The notes under the pieces are model-generated. The model was given only the letters and a program-made list of their open reading frames with translations. It was not told the origin of the DNA and searched no databases. A program made the translations under genes and the position numbers. 64,000 nucleotides of DNA from Megascapheus bottae. Lineage: Eukaryota; Chordata; Mammalia; Rodentia; Geomyidae. Within the stretch, counting starts at the first letter, position 1. Each line of letters begins with the position of its first letter. Location of the stretch: NCBI GenBank assembly GCA_024803745.1, contig JANJXV010001762.1, forward strand, positions 1 through 64,000, written 5' to 3'. Of this stretch, positions 48,495 through 61,182 are shown one piece after another.

Positions 48495-51378
48495 GGTTGG
48501 AGGTGTGTGAAGTCACAGAATGGAGGGGTGTTAAGTCATACAATGGAGGTGAGTGAAGTCCGAATGGAGTTCTGTGAAGTCACAGAATGGAGGTGTGTGA
48601 ACTCAGAATAGAGGTGTGTGAAGTCATAGAAGGAGGTGTGTGAAGTCATAGATGTAGGTGTGTGAAGTAATTGTATGGAGCTGTGTGAAATCATAGAATG
48701 GAGTTTTGTGAAGTCACAGAATGGAGCTGTGTGAAGTCAGAATGGAGTTGTGTGAAGTCATAGAATAGAAGTGTGTGAAGTCAAAATGGAGGTGTGTGAA
48801 GTTATAGAATGGATGTGTGTGAAGTCACAGAATGGAGGTGTTTGAACTCACAATAGAGGTGTGTGAAGTCACAGAATTGAGGTGTGTGAAATCACAGAAT
48901 GGAGGTTTGTGAAGATATACAATGGAGGTGTGTGAAGTCATAGAATGGATGTTTCTAAAGTAAGACTGAATGTGTGTGAAGTCATAGAATGGAGGTGTGT
49001 GAAGTCATAATTAAGGTGTGTGAACTCATAGAATGGAGGTGTGTGTAGTCAAAGAATGGAGGTGTGTGTATTCAAACAATAGAGGTGTGTGAAGTCACAG
49101 AATGGAGGTGTGTGAAGTCACAGATTGGAAGTGTGTGAAGTCAAAACGGAGGTGTGTGAAGTCAAAAAGGTGGTGTGTGAAGTCACAAATGGAGGTGTGT
49201 GAAGTCACAGGATGGAGGTGTGTGAAGTCAAAATGGAGGTGTGTGAAGTCAAAGAATGGAGGTGTGTGAACTCATAGAATGGAGGTGTGTGAAGTCTTAG
49301 AATGGATGTGTGTGAAGTCATAGAATGGAGGTGTGTGATGTCATAGAATGGAGGTGTGTGAAGTCACAGAATGGAGGTGTGTGAAATCACAGAATGGAGA
49401 TGTGTGAAGTCAAAATGGAGGTGTGTGAAGTCACAAATGTAAATGTGTGAAGTCACAGAATGGAGGTGTGTGAAGTCAAAATGGAGGTGTGTGAAGTCAA
49501 AGAATATAGGTGTGTGAGGTCATCGAATAGAGGTGTGTGAAATCACAGAATGGAGGTGTGTGAAGTAAGAATAATGGTGTGCGAAGTCATAGAATGGAGG
49601 TGTGGGAAGTCACAGAATGGAGGTGTGGGAAGTCACAGAATGGCGGTGTGTGAAGTCACAGAATGGAGGTGTGTGAACTCAGAATGGAGGTATGTAAATT
49701 CACAGAATGGAGGTGTGTGAAGTCATAGAATGGAAGTGTGTGAAGTCATAGAATGGAGGTGTGTGAAGTCACAGAATGGATGGTATGAACTCATAGAATG
49801 GAGGTGTGTGAAGTCACAGAATGGAGTTGTGTGAAGTCATAGAATGGAGGTGTGTGAAGTCATAGAATGGAAGTGTGTGAAGTCACAGAATGGAAGTGTG
49901 TGAAGTCATAGATTGGAGGTGTTTGAAATCATAGAATGGAGGTTTGTGAAGTCACAGAATGGAGGTGTGTGAAGTCATAGAATGGAGGTATGTGAAGTCA
50001 AATTGGAGGGGTGTGAAGTCGGAGAATGGAGGTGTGGGAAGTGACAGAATGGAGGTGGGTGAAGTCACAGAATGGAGGTGTGTGAAGTCATAGAATGGAG
50101 GTGTGTGAAGTCATAGAATATATGTTTGTGAAGTAAGAATGAAGGTGTGTGAAGTCATAGAATGGAGGTGTGTGAAGTCATAGAACGGAGTTGTGTGACG
50201 TCATATAATGGAGGTGTGTGAAGTCACATAATGGAGGTGTGTGAAGTCAGAATGGAGGTGTGAAGTCATAGAAAGGAGGTGTGGGAAGTCATAGAATGGA
50301 GGAGTGTGAAGTCATAGATTGGAGGTGAGTGAAGTCACAGATCCGAGGTCTGTGAAGTCATAGAATGGAGGTGTGTGAAGTCGAATGAAGGTGTGTGAAG
50401 TCATAGAATGTAGGTGTGTGAACTCATAGAATTGAGGTGTGTGACGTCCCAATGGAAGTGTGTGAAGTCATAGAATGGAGGTGTGTGAAGTCACAGAATG
50501 GAAGTGTGTGAAGTCAAAATGGAGGTGTGTGACGACCTAAAATGGAGGTGTGAAAAGTCATAGAATGGAGGTGTGTGAAATCATAGAATAGAGGTTTGTG
50601 AAGTCACAGAATGGCGGTGTGTGAACTCAGAATGGAGGTGTGTGAAGTCACAGAATGGAGGTGTGTGAAGCCATCATATGAAGGTATGTGAAATCATAGA
50701 ATGGAAGTGTGTGAAGTCATAGAATGGAGGTGTGCGAAGTCATACAATGAATGTGTGTGAAGTCATAGAATGGAGGTGTGTGAAGTCACAGAAGAGAGGA
50801 GTGTGAAGTCACATAATGGAGGTGTGAGAAGTCAAAATGGAGGTGTGTGACGTCATAAAATTGAGGTGTGTGAAGTCATAGATTGGAGGTGTGTGAAATC
50901 ATAGAATGGAGGTTTGTGAAGTCACAGAATTGAGGTGTGTGAAGTCATAGAATGGAGGTGTGTGAAGTCACAGAATGGAGGTGTGTGAAGTAACAGAATG
51001 GAGGTGTGTGAACTAAGAATGGAGATGTGTGAAGTCACAGAATGGAATTGTGTGAAATCATAGAATTGAGGTGTGTGAAATCAGAGAATGGAGGTGTGTG
51101 AATTCATAGAATGGAGGTGTGACATCTCAGAATGGAGGTGTGTGAAATCGCAGAATGGAGGTGTGTGAGGTCACAGAATGGAGGTTTGTTAACTCACAAT
51201 GCAGGTGTGTGAAGTCACGGAATGGCGGTGTGTGACGTCATAGAATGGAAGTGTGTGAAGTCATAGAATGGAGGTGTGTGAAGTCACAGAAGGGAGGTGT
51301 GTGGAGTCACATAATGGAGGTGTGTGAAGTCAAAATGGAGGTGTGTGACGTCATAAAATGTAGGTGTGTGAAGTCATA
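48495..51378 (+). repeat. Region G tandem duplication, copy G2 (2884 bp, one 469-bp subunit lost)
   Basis: It follows G1 from the GGTTGG junction but with a single 469-bp subunit. The ACGGAGTTG anchor moves from 47302 to 50186, a step of 2884 = 3353 - 469. At 51379 the array passes GGTTGGAGG again but continues as A-type GTGTGTGAAATC rather than re-entering the B order, so the tandem ends here. Confidence 0.86.
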
Positions 51379-54080
51379 GGTTGGAGGTGTGTGAAATCAT
51401 AGAATGGAGGTTTGTGAAGTCACAGAATGGAGGTGTGTGAAGTCATAGAATGAAGGTATGTGAAGTCAAATTGGAGGGGTGTGAAGTCGGAGAATGGAGG
51501 TGTGGGAAATCAAAGAATGGAGGTGGGCAAAGTCACAAAATGGAGGTGTGTGAAGTCAAAGAATGGAGGTGTGTGAAGTCACAGAATGGACGGGTATGAT
51601 TTCATAGAATAGAGGTGTGTGAAGTCACAGAATTGAGGTGTTTGAAGTTATATATTGGAGGTGTGTGAAGTCAAAATTGATGTGTGACATCATAGAATGG
51701 AGGTGTGTGAAGTCATACAATGGAGGTGTGTGAAATCATAGAATGGAGGTGTTTGAAGTCACAGAATAGAAGTGTGTGAAGTCATAGAATGGAGGTGTGT
51801 GAAGTAACAGAATGGAGGTGTGTCAAGTCATAAAATGGAGGTGTGTGAATTCAGAATGGAGGTGTGTGAAGTCATAGAATGGAGGTGTGTGAACTCAGAA
51901 TGGAGGTGTGTGAAGTCATAGATGGAGGTGTGTGAAGTCATAGTATGGAGGTGTGTGAAATCATAGAATGGAGTTTTGTGAAGTCACAGAATGGAGCTGT
52001 GTAAAGTCAGAATGGAGGTGTGTGAAATCATAGAATGGAGGTGTACGAAGTCAGAATGGAGGTGTGTTAAATCATAGAATCGAGGTGTGTGAAGTCACAA
52101 TGGAGGTGTGTGAAGTCATAGAATGGAGGTGTGTGAAGTCACAGAATTGAGGTGTGTGAAGTCATAGAATGGAGGAGTGTGATGTCATAGAATGGAGATG
52201 TGTGAAGTCACAGAATGAAGGTGTGTGAAGTCACAGAATGGAAGTGTGTGAATTCAGAATGGCGGTGAGTGAAGTCACAGAATGGAGGTATGTGAAGTCA
52301 TAGAATGGAGGTGTGTGAAGTCACAGAATGGAGGTGTGTGACTTCATAGAATGGAGGTGTGTGAAGTCATAGAATGGAGGTGTGTGAAGTCATAGAATGG
52401 AGGTGTGTGAAGTCACAGAATGGAGGTTTGTGAAGTCACAGAATGGAGGTGTGTGAAGTCATAGAACTGAAGTGTGTGAAGTCATAGAATGGAGGTGTGT
52501 GAAGTCAGAATGGAGGTGTGTGAAGTCACAGAATGGAGGTGTGTGAACTAAGAATGGAGATGTGTGAAGTCACAGAATGGAATTGTGTGAAATCATACAA
52601 TTGAGGTGTGTGAAATCAGAGAATGGAGGTGTGTGAATTCATAGAATGGAGGTGTGACATCTCAGAATGGAGGTGTGTGAAATCGCAGAATGGAGGTGTG
52701 TGAGGTCACAGAATGGAGGTTTGTGAACTCACAATGCAGGTGTGTGAAGTCACGGAATGGCGGTGTGTGACGTCATAGAATGGAAGTGTGTGAAGTCATA
52801 GAATGGAGGTGTGTGAAGTCACAGAAGGGAGGTGTGTGGAGTCACATAATGGAGGTGTGTGAAGTCAAAATGGAGGTGTGTGACGTCATAAAATGTAGGT
52901 GTGTGAAGTCATAGGTTGGAGGTGTGTGAAATCATAGAATGGAGGTTTGTGAAGTCACAGAATGGAGGTGTGTGAAGTCATAGAATGAAGGTATGTGAAG
53001 TCAAATTGGAGGGGTGTGAAGTCGGAGAATGGAGGTGTGGAAAATCAAAGAATGGAGGTGGGCGAAGTCACAAAATGGAGGTGTGTGAAGTCAAAGAATG
53101 GAGGTGTGTGAAGTCACAGAATGGACGGGTATGATTTCATAGAATGGAGGTGTGTGAAGTCACGGAATTGAGGTGTTTGAAGTTATATATTGGAGGTGTG
53201 TGAAGTCAAAATGGATGTGTGAAGTCATAGAATGGAGGTGTGTGAAGTCATACAATGGAGGTGTGTGAAATCATAGAATGGAGGTGTTTGAAGTCACAGA
53301 ACAGAAGTGTGTGAAGTCATAGAATGGAGGTGTGTGAAGTAACAGAATGGAGGTGTGTCAAGTCATAAAATGGAGGTGTGTGAATTCAGAATGGAGGTGT
53401 GTGAAGTCATAGAATGGAGGTGTGTGAACTCAGAATGGAGGTGTGTGAAGTCATAGATGGAGGTGTGTGAAGTCATAGTATGGAGGTGTGTGAAATCATA
53501 GAATGGAGTTTTGTGAAGTCACAGAATGGAGCTGTGTGAAGTCAGAATGGAGGTGTGTGAAATCATAGAATGGAGGTGTACGAAGTCAGAATGGAGGTGT
53601 GTTAAATCATAGAATCGAGGTGTGTGAAGTCACAATGGAGGTGTGTGAAGTCATAGAATGGAGGTGTGTGAAGTCACAGAATTGAGGTGTGTGAAGTCAT
53701 AGAATGGAGGAGTGTGATGTCATAGAATGGAGATGTGTGAAGTCACAGAATGAAGGTGTGTGAAGTCACAGAATGGAAGTGTGTGAATTCAGAATGGCGG
53801 TGTGTGAAGTCACAGAATGGAGGTATGTGAAGTCATAGAATGGAGGTGTGTGAAGTCACAGAATGGAGGTGTGTGACTTCATAGAATGGAGGTGTGTGAA
53901 GTCATAGAATGGAGGTGTGTGAAGTCATAGAATGGAGGTGTGTGAAGTCACAGAATGGAGGTGTGTGAAGTCACAGAATGGAGGTGTGTGAAGTCATAGA
54001 ACTGAAGTGTGTGAAGTCATAGAATGGAGGTGTGTGAAGTCAGAATGGAGGTGTGTGAAGTCACAGAATGGAGGTGTGTG
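51011..54080 (+). repeat. 1535-bp tandem duplication (two copies)
   Basis: The copies are 51011-52545 and 52546-54080. The rare monomer with AACTAAGAATGG occurs at 51011 and 52546, and the AGTGTGATGT landmark at 52176 and 53711; both pairs are 1535 bp apart. After the second copy the sequence reads AACTCAGAATGG, so there is no third adjacent copy. A later occurrence at 55456 belongs to the overlapping 2910-bp duplication. Confidence 0.84.
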
Positions 54081-55028
54081 AACTCAGAATGGAGGTGTGT
54101 GAAGTCACAGAATGGAGGTTTGTGAAGTCATATAATGGAGATGTTTGAAGTCATACAATGGATGTTTCTGAGGTAAGAATGAAGGTGAGTGAAGTCATAG
54201 AATGGAGGTGTGTGAAGTCAAAATGAAAGTGTGTGAACTCATAGAATGGACGTGTGTGAACTAATAGAATGGAGGTGTGTGAAGACATCGAATGGAGGTG
54301 TGTGAAGTCAGAATGGAGGTGTGTGAAATCATAGAATGGAGGTGTGTGAAGTCACAAAATGGAGGTGTGTGAAATGACAGAATGTATGTGTGTGAAGTCA
54401 TAGAATGGATGTTTGTGAAGTAAGAATGAAGGTGTGTGAATTCATAGAATGGAGGTGTGTGACGTCACAGAATGGAGTTGTGTGAAGTCATAGAATGGAG
54501 CTGTGTGAAGTCACAGAATGGAGGTGTGTGAAGTCACAGAATGGAGGTGTGTGAAGTCATAGAATGGAGGTGTGTGAAGTCATAGAATGGAGGTGTGTGA
54601 AGTCAGATTGGAGGTGTGTGAAGTCACAGAATTGAGGTGTGTGAACACAGAATGGAGGTTTGTGAAGTCACATAATGCAGGTGTGTGAAGTTATAGAATG
54701 CAGGTGTGTGAAGTCATAGAATGGAGGTGTGTGAAGTCACAGAATGGAGGTGTGTGAAATCAGAATGGAGGTGTGAAGTCGCTGAATGAGTTGGGTGAAG
54801 TCATAGAAAGGAGGTGTGGGAAGTCATAGAATGGAGGAGTGTGAAGTCATAGAGTGGAGGTGAGTGAAGTCACATTCGAGGTCTATGAAGTCATAGAATG
54901 GAGGTGTGTGAACTCAGAATGGAGGTATGTAAATTCACAGAATGGAGGTGTGTGAAGTCATAGAATGGAAGTGTGTGAAGTCATAGAATGGAGGTGTGTG
55001 AAGTCACAGAATGGATGGTATGAACTCA
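52119..55028 (+). repeat. 2910-bp higher-order repeat, first copy
   Basis: The period comes from AACTAAG at 52546/55456 and AGTGTGATGT at 52176/55086 and 53711/56621. The copy includes the second 1535-bp subunit and about 950 bp of other monomers, including GGTCTATGAAG near 54891. The last part (about 54735-55028) has no counterpart in the second copy. Confidence 0.82.
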
Positions 55029-57600
55029 TAGAATGGAGGTGTGTGAAGTCACAGAATTGAGGTGTGTGAAGTCATAGAATGGAGGAGTGTGATGTCATAG
55101 AATGGAGATGTGTGAAGTCACAGAATGAAGGTGTGTGAAGTCACAGAATGGAAGTGTGTGAATTCAGAATGGCGGTGTGTGAAGTCACAGAATGGAGGTA
55201 TGTGAAGTCATAGAATGGAGGTGTGTGAAGTCACAGAATGGAGGTGTGTGACTTCATAGAATGGAGGTGTGTGAAGTCATAGAATGGAGGTGTGTGAAGT
55301 CATAGAATGGAGGTGTGTGAAGTCACAGAATGGAGGTTTGTGAAGTCACAGAATGGAGGTGTGTGAAGTCATAGAACTGAAGTGTGTGAAGTCATAGAAT
55401 GGAGGTGTGTGAAGTCAGAATGGAGGTGTGTGAAGTCACAGAATGGAGGTGTGTGAACTAAGAATGGAGATGTGTGAAGTCACAGAATGGAATTGTGTGA
55501 AATCATACAATTGAGGTGTGTGAAATCAGAGAATGGAGGTGTGTGAATTCATAGAATGGAGGTGTGACATCTCAGAATGGAGGTGTGTGAAATCGCAGAA
55601 TGGAGGTGTGTGAGGTCACAGAATGGAGGTTTGTGAACTCACAATGCAGGTGTGTGAAGTCACGGAATGGCGGTGTGTGACGTCATAGAATGGAAGTGTG
55701 TGAAGTCATAGAATGGAGGTGTGTGAAGTCACAGAAGGGAGGTGTGTGGAGTCACATAATGGAGGTGTGTGAAGTCAAAATGGAGGTGTGTGACGTCATA
55801 AAATGTAGGTGTGTGAAGTCATAGGTTGGAGGTGTGTGAAATCATAGAATGGAGGTTTGTGAAGTCACAGAATGGAGGTGTGTGAAGTCATAGAATGAAG
55901 GTATGTGAAGTCAAATTGGAGGGGTGTGAAGTCGGAGAATGGAGGTGTGGAAAATCAAAGAATGGAGGTGGGCGAAGTCACAAAATGGAGGTGTGTGAAG
56001 TCAAAGAATGGAGGTGTGTGAAGTCACAGAATGGACGGGTATGATTTCATAGAATGGAGGTGTGTGAAGTCACAGAATTGAGGTGTTTGAAGTTATATAT
56101 TGGAGGTGTGTGAAGTCAAAATGGATGTGTGAAGTCATAGAATGGAGGTGTGTGAAGTCATACAATGGAGGTGTGTGAAATCATAGAATGGAGGTGTTTG
56201 AAGTCACAGAACAGAAGTGTGTGAAGTCATAGAATGGAGGTGTGTGAAGTAACAGAATGGAGGTGTGTCAAGTCATAAAATGGAGGTGTGTGAATTCAGA
56301 ATGGAGGTGTGTGAAGTCATAGAATGGAGGTGTGTGAACTCAGAATGGAGGTGTGTGAAGTCATAGATGGAGGTGTGTGAAGTCATAGTATGGAGGTGTG
56401 TGAAATTATAGAATGGAGTTTTGTGAAGTCACAGAATGGAGCTGTGTGAAGTCAGAATGGAGGTGTGTGAAATCATAGAATGGAGGTGTACGAAGTCAGA
56501 ATGGAGGTGTGTTAAATCATAGAATCGAGGTGTGTGAAGTCACAATGGAGGTGTGTGAAGTCATAGAATGGAGGTGTGTGAAGTCACAGAATTGAGGTGT
56601 GTGAAGTCATAGAATGGAGGAGTGTGATGTCATAGAATGGAGATGTGTGAAGTCACAGAATGAAGGTGTGTGAAGTCACAGAATGGAAGTGTGTGAATTC
56701 AGAATGGCGGTGTGTGAAGTCACAGAATGGAGGTATGTGAAGTCATAGAATGGAGGTGTGTGAAGTCACAGAATGGAGGTGTGTGACTTCATAGAATGGA
56801 GGTGTGTGAAGTCATAGAATGGAGGTGTGTGAAGTCATAGAATGGAGGTGTGTGAAGTCACAGAATGGAGGTTTGTGAAGTCACAGAATGGAGGTGTGTG
56901 AAGTCATAGAACGGAAGTGTGTGAAGTCATAGAATGGAGGTGTGTGAAGTCAGAATGGAGGTGTGTGAAGTCACAGAATGGAGGTTTGTGAAGTCATATA
57001 ATGGAGATGTTTGAAGTCATACAATGGATGTTTCTGAGGTAAGAATGAAGGTGTGTGAAGTCATAGAATGGAGGTGTGTGAAGTCAAAATGAAAGTGTGT
57101 GAACTCATAGAATGGACGTGTGTGAACTAATAGAATGGAGGTGTGTGAAGACATCGAATGGAGGTGTGTGAAGTCAGAATGGAGGTGTGTGAAATCATAG
57201 AATGGAGGTGTGTGAAGTCACAAAATGGAGGTGTGTGAAATGACAGAATGTATGTGTGTGAAGTCATAGAATGGATGTTTGTGAAGTAAGAATGAAGGTG
57301 TGTGAATTAATAGAATGGAGGTGTGTGACGTCACAGAATGGAGTTGTGTGAAGTCATAGAATGGAGCTGTGTGAAGTCACAGAATGGAGGTGTGTGAAGT
57401 CACAGAATGGAGGTGTGTGAAGTCATAGAATGGAGGTGTGTGAAGTCATAGAATGGAGGTGTGTGAAGTCAGATTGGAGGTGTGTGAAGTCACAGAATTG
57501 AGGTGTGTGAACACAGAATGGAGGTTTGTGAAGTCACATAATGGAGGTGTGTGAAGTTATAGAATGCAGGTGTGTGAAGTCATAGAATGGAGGTGTGTGA
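55029..57600 (+). repeat. 2910-bp higher-order repeat, second copy with 44-bp loss, truncated
   Basis: It follows the first copy in order but is shorter by 44 bp near 56960-56985, where two monomers (one GAACTCAGAATGG and one CACAGAATGG) are missing. After that the offset is 2866 (ATGTTTGAAG at 54141 and 57007; GTGAACACAG at 54641 and 57507). It diverges from the first copy near 57600. Confidence 0.82.
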
Positions 57601-59340
57601 AGTCATAGAATGGAAGTGTGTGAAGTCATAGAATGGAGGTGTGTGAAGTCAGAATGGACGTGTGAAGTCACAGAATTGAGGTGTGTGAAATCACAGAATG
57701 GAGGTTTGTGAAGACATACAATGGAGGTGTGTGAAGTCATAGAATGGATGTTTCTAAAGTAAGACTGAATGTGTGTGAAGTCATAGAATGGAGGTATGTG
57801 AACTCACAATAGAGGTGTGTGAAGTCACAGAATAGAGGTGTGTGAAGTCATAGAATGGAAGTGTGTGAAGTCATAGAATGGATGTGTGTGATGTCACAGA
57901 ATTGAGGTGTGTAAAGTCATAGAATGAAGGTGTGTGAATTCATAGAATGGAGGTGTGTGAAATCACAGAATGGAGGTGTGTGAAGTCACAGAATGGAGGT
58001 GTTTGAACTCACAATAGAGGTGTGTGAAGTCACAGAATGGAGGTGTGTGAAGTCATAGAATGGAAGTGTGTGAAGTCATAGCATGGAGGTGTGTGAATTC
58101 AGAATGGACGTGTGAAGTCACAGAATTGAGGTGTGTGAAATCACAGAATGGAGGTTTGTGAAGACATACAATGGAGGTGTGTGAAGTCATAGAATGGATG
58201 TTTCTAAAGTAAGACTGAATGTGTGTGAAGTCATAGAATGGAGGTGTGTAAAGTCAAAATTAAGGTGTGTGAACTCATAGAATGGAGGTGTGTGAAGTCA
58301 AAGAATTGAGGTGTGTGAAGTCAAACAATAGAGGTGTGTGAAGTCACAGAATGGAGGTGTGTGAAGTCACAGATTGGAAGCGTGTGAAGTCAAAACGGAG
58401 GTGTGTGAAGTCAAAAAGGTGGTGTGTGAAGTGACAAATGGAGGTGTGTGAACTCAGAGAATGGAGGTATGTGAACTCAGAATGGAGGTGTTTGAAGTCA
58501 TAGATGGAGGTGTGGGAAGTCATAGTATGGAGGTGTGTGAAATTATAGAAAGGAGTTTTGTGAACTCACAGAATGGACTGTGTGAAGTCAGAATGGAGGT
58601 GTGTGAAGTCATAGAATGGAGGTGTGTGAAGTCAGAATGGAGGTGTGTGAACTCATAGAATGGAGGTGTGTGAAGTCACAATGGAGGTGTGTGAAATCAT
58701 AGAATGGAGGTGTGTGAAGTCACAAAATGGAGGTGTGTGAAATGATAGAATGTATGTGTGTGAAGTCATAGAATGGATGTTTGTGAAGTAAGAATGAAGG
58801 TGTGTGAAGTCGAAGAATTGAGGTGTGTGACGTCACAGAATGGAGTTGTGTGAAGTCATAGAATGGAGCAGTGTGAAGTCACAGAATGGAGGTGTGTGAA
58901 GTCACAGAATGGAGGTGTGTGAAGTCATAGAATTTAGGTGTGTGAAGTCACAGAATGGAGGTGCGTGAAATCGGAATGGAGGTGTGAAGTCGCTGAATGT
59001 GTTGGGTGAAGTCAGAGAAAGGAGGTGTGGGAAGTCATAGAATGGAGGAGTGTGAAGTCATAGAGTGGAGGTGAGTGAAGTCACATTCGAGGTCTATGAA
59101 GTCATAGAATGGAGGTGTGTGAAGTCAGAATGGAGGTATGTGAAGTCATAGAATGGAGATGTGTTAACTCATAGAATGCAGGTGTGTGACGTCACAATGG
59201 AAGTGTGTGAAGTCATAGAATGGAGGTGTGTGAAGTCACAGAATGGTGGTGTGTGAAGTCATACAATGGAGGTGTGTGAAGTCATAGATGGACGTGTGTG
59301 TAGTCATAGTATGGAGGTGTGTGAAATCATAGAATGGAGG
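57601..59340 (+). repeat. Mixed-order segment with a 450-bp duplication
   Basis: GAATGGACGTGTGAAG at 57652 and 58102 marks a 450-bp duplication that includes GATGTTTCTAAAGTAAGACTG. A diverged counterpart lies near 63012-63180. Variant density is higher than in region A, with many monomers seen only once. The short open frame at 58461-58658 is repeat translation. Nothing gene-like is visible. Confidence 0.75.
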
Positions 59341-60261
59341 TTTGTGAAATCTCAGAATGAAGCTGTATGAAGTCAGAATGGCAGTGAGTGAAGGCATAGA
59401 ATGGAGGTGTGTGAAGTCAAAATGGAAGTGTGTGAAATCATAGAATCGTGGTGTGTGAGGTCACAATGGAGGTGTGTGAAGTCATAGAAGGGAGGTGTGT
59501 GAAATCACAAAATGGAGGTGTGTGAAGTCATAGAATGGAGGTGTGTGAAGTCATAGAAAAGAGGTGTGTGAAGTCACAAAATGAAGGTGTGTGAAGTCAC
59601 AGAATGGAGGGGTGTGAACTCAGAATTGAGGTAGGTGAAGTCAAAGAATGCAGGTGTGTGAAGTCATAGAATGTAGGTGTGTGAAGTCACAGAATGGAGG
59701 TGTGTGAATTCATAGAATGGAGGTGTGTGAAGTCATAGAATGGAGGTGTGTGAAGACATAGAATGGAGGTGTGTGAAGTCACAGAATGGAGGTGTGTGAA
59801 GTCACAGAATGGAGGTGTGTGAACTCACAATGGAGGTGTGTGAAGTCACAGAATGGAGGTGTGTGAAGTCATAGAATTGAAGTGTGTGAAGTCATAGAAT
59901 GGAGGTCTGTGAAGTCACAGAATGGAGGTGTGTGAACTCAGAATGGAGGTGTGTGAAGACACAGAAGGGAAGTTTATGAAGTCATATAATGGAGGTGTGT
60001 GAAGTCATAGAATGGATGTTTGTGAAGTAAGAATGAAGGTGTGTGAAGTCATAGAATGGAGGTGTGTGAAGTCAAAATGAAGGTGTGTGAACTCATAGAA
60101 TGGAGGTGTGTAAAGTCATGGAATGGAGGTGTGTGAAGATAGAATGGATGTGTGAGAAGTCACAGAATGGAGGTGTGTGAAATCAGAATGGAGGTGTGAG
60201 AAGTCACAGAATGGAGGTGTGTGAATTCAGAATGGAGGTGAGCGAAGTCATAGAATGGAGG
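59341..60261 (+). repeat. 921-bp tandem repeat, copy K1
   Basis: TTTGTGAAATCTCAGAATG at 59341 recurs at 60262, 921 bp later, close to 40 monomers. It contains recognisable variants GGCAGTGAGTGAAGGC, GAATCGTGG and GAAGGGAAGTTTATG. The true breakpoint can lie up to about 15 bp upstream because TCATAGAATGGAGG is shared by both sites. Confidence 0.88.
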
Positions 60262-61182
60262 TTTGTGAAATCTCAGAATGAAGCTGTATGAAGTCAGAAT
60301 GGCAGTGAGTGAAGGCATAGAATGGAGGTGTGTGAAGTCAAAATGGAAGTGTGTGAAATCATAGAATCGTGGTGTGTGAGGTCACAATGGAGGTGTGTGA
60401 AGTCATAGAAGGGAGTTGTGTGAAATCACAAAATGGAGGTGTGTGAAGTCATAGAATGGAGGTGTGTGAAGTCATAGAAAAGAGGTGTGTGAAGTCACAA
60501 AATGAAGGTGTGTGAAGTCACAGAATGGAGGGGTGTGAACTCAGAATTGAGGTAGGTGAAGTCAAAGAATGCAGGTGTGTGAAGTCATAGAATGTAGGTG
60601 TGTGAAGTCACAGAATGGAGGTGTGTGAATTCATAGAATGGAGGTGTGTGAAGTCATAGAATGGAGGTGTGTGAAGACATAGAATGGAGGTGTGTGAAGT
60701 CACAGAATGGAGGTGTGTGAAGTCACAGAATGGAGGTGTGTGAACTCACAATGGAGGTGTGTGAAGTCACAGAATGGAGGTGTGTGAAGTCATAGAATTG
60801 AAGTGTGTGAAGTCATAGAATGGAGGTCTGTGAAGTCACAGAATGGAGGTGTGTGAACTCAGAATGGAGGTGTGTGAAGACACAGAAGGGAAGTTTATGA
60901 AGTCATATAATGGAGGTGTGTGAAGTCATAGAATGGATGTTTGTGAAGTAAGAATGAAGGTGTGTGAAGTCATAGAATGGAGGTGTGTGAAGTCAAAATG
61001 AAGGTGTGTGAACTCATAGAATGGAGGTGTGTAAAGTCATGGAATGGAGGTGTGTGAAGATAGAATGGATGTGTGAGAAGTCACAGAATGGAGGTGTGTG
61101 AAATCAGAATGGAGGTGTGAGAAGTCACAGAATGGAGGTGTGTGAATTCAGAATGGAGGTGAGCGAAGTCATAGAATGGAGG
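60262..61182 (+). repeat. 921-bp tandem repeat, copy K2
   Basis: This is almost identical to K1; I noticed one substitution (GAAGGGAGGTG near 59490 against GAAGGGAGTTG near 60411). It ends at 61182: 61183 still matches, and 61184 differs from the equivalent K1 base. A related, more diverged version of its first bases appears at 63932 and runs out of the window. Confidence 0.88.

Noticed and set aside
58461..58658. 65-residue plus-strand open frame in the diverged flank
   Set aside because: It is low-complexity repeat translation with no homologous open frame in the counterpart near 63.4 kb.
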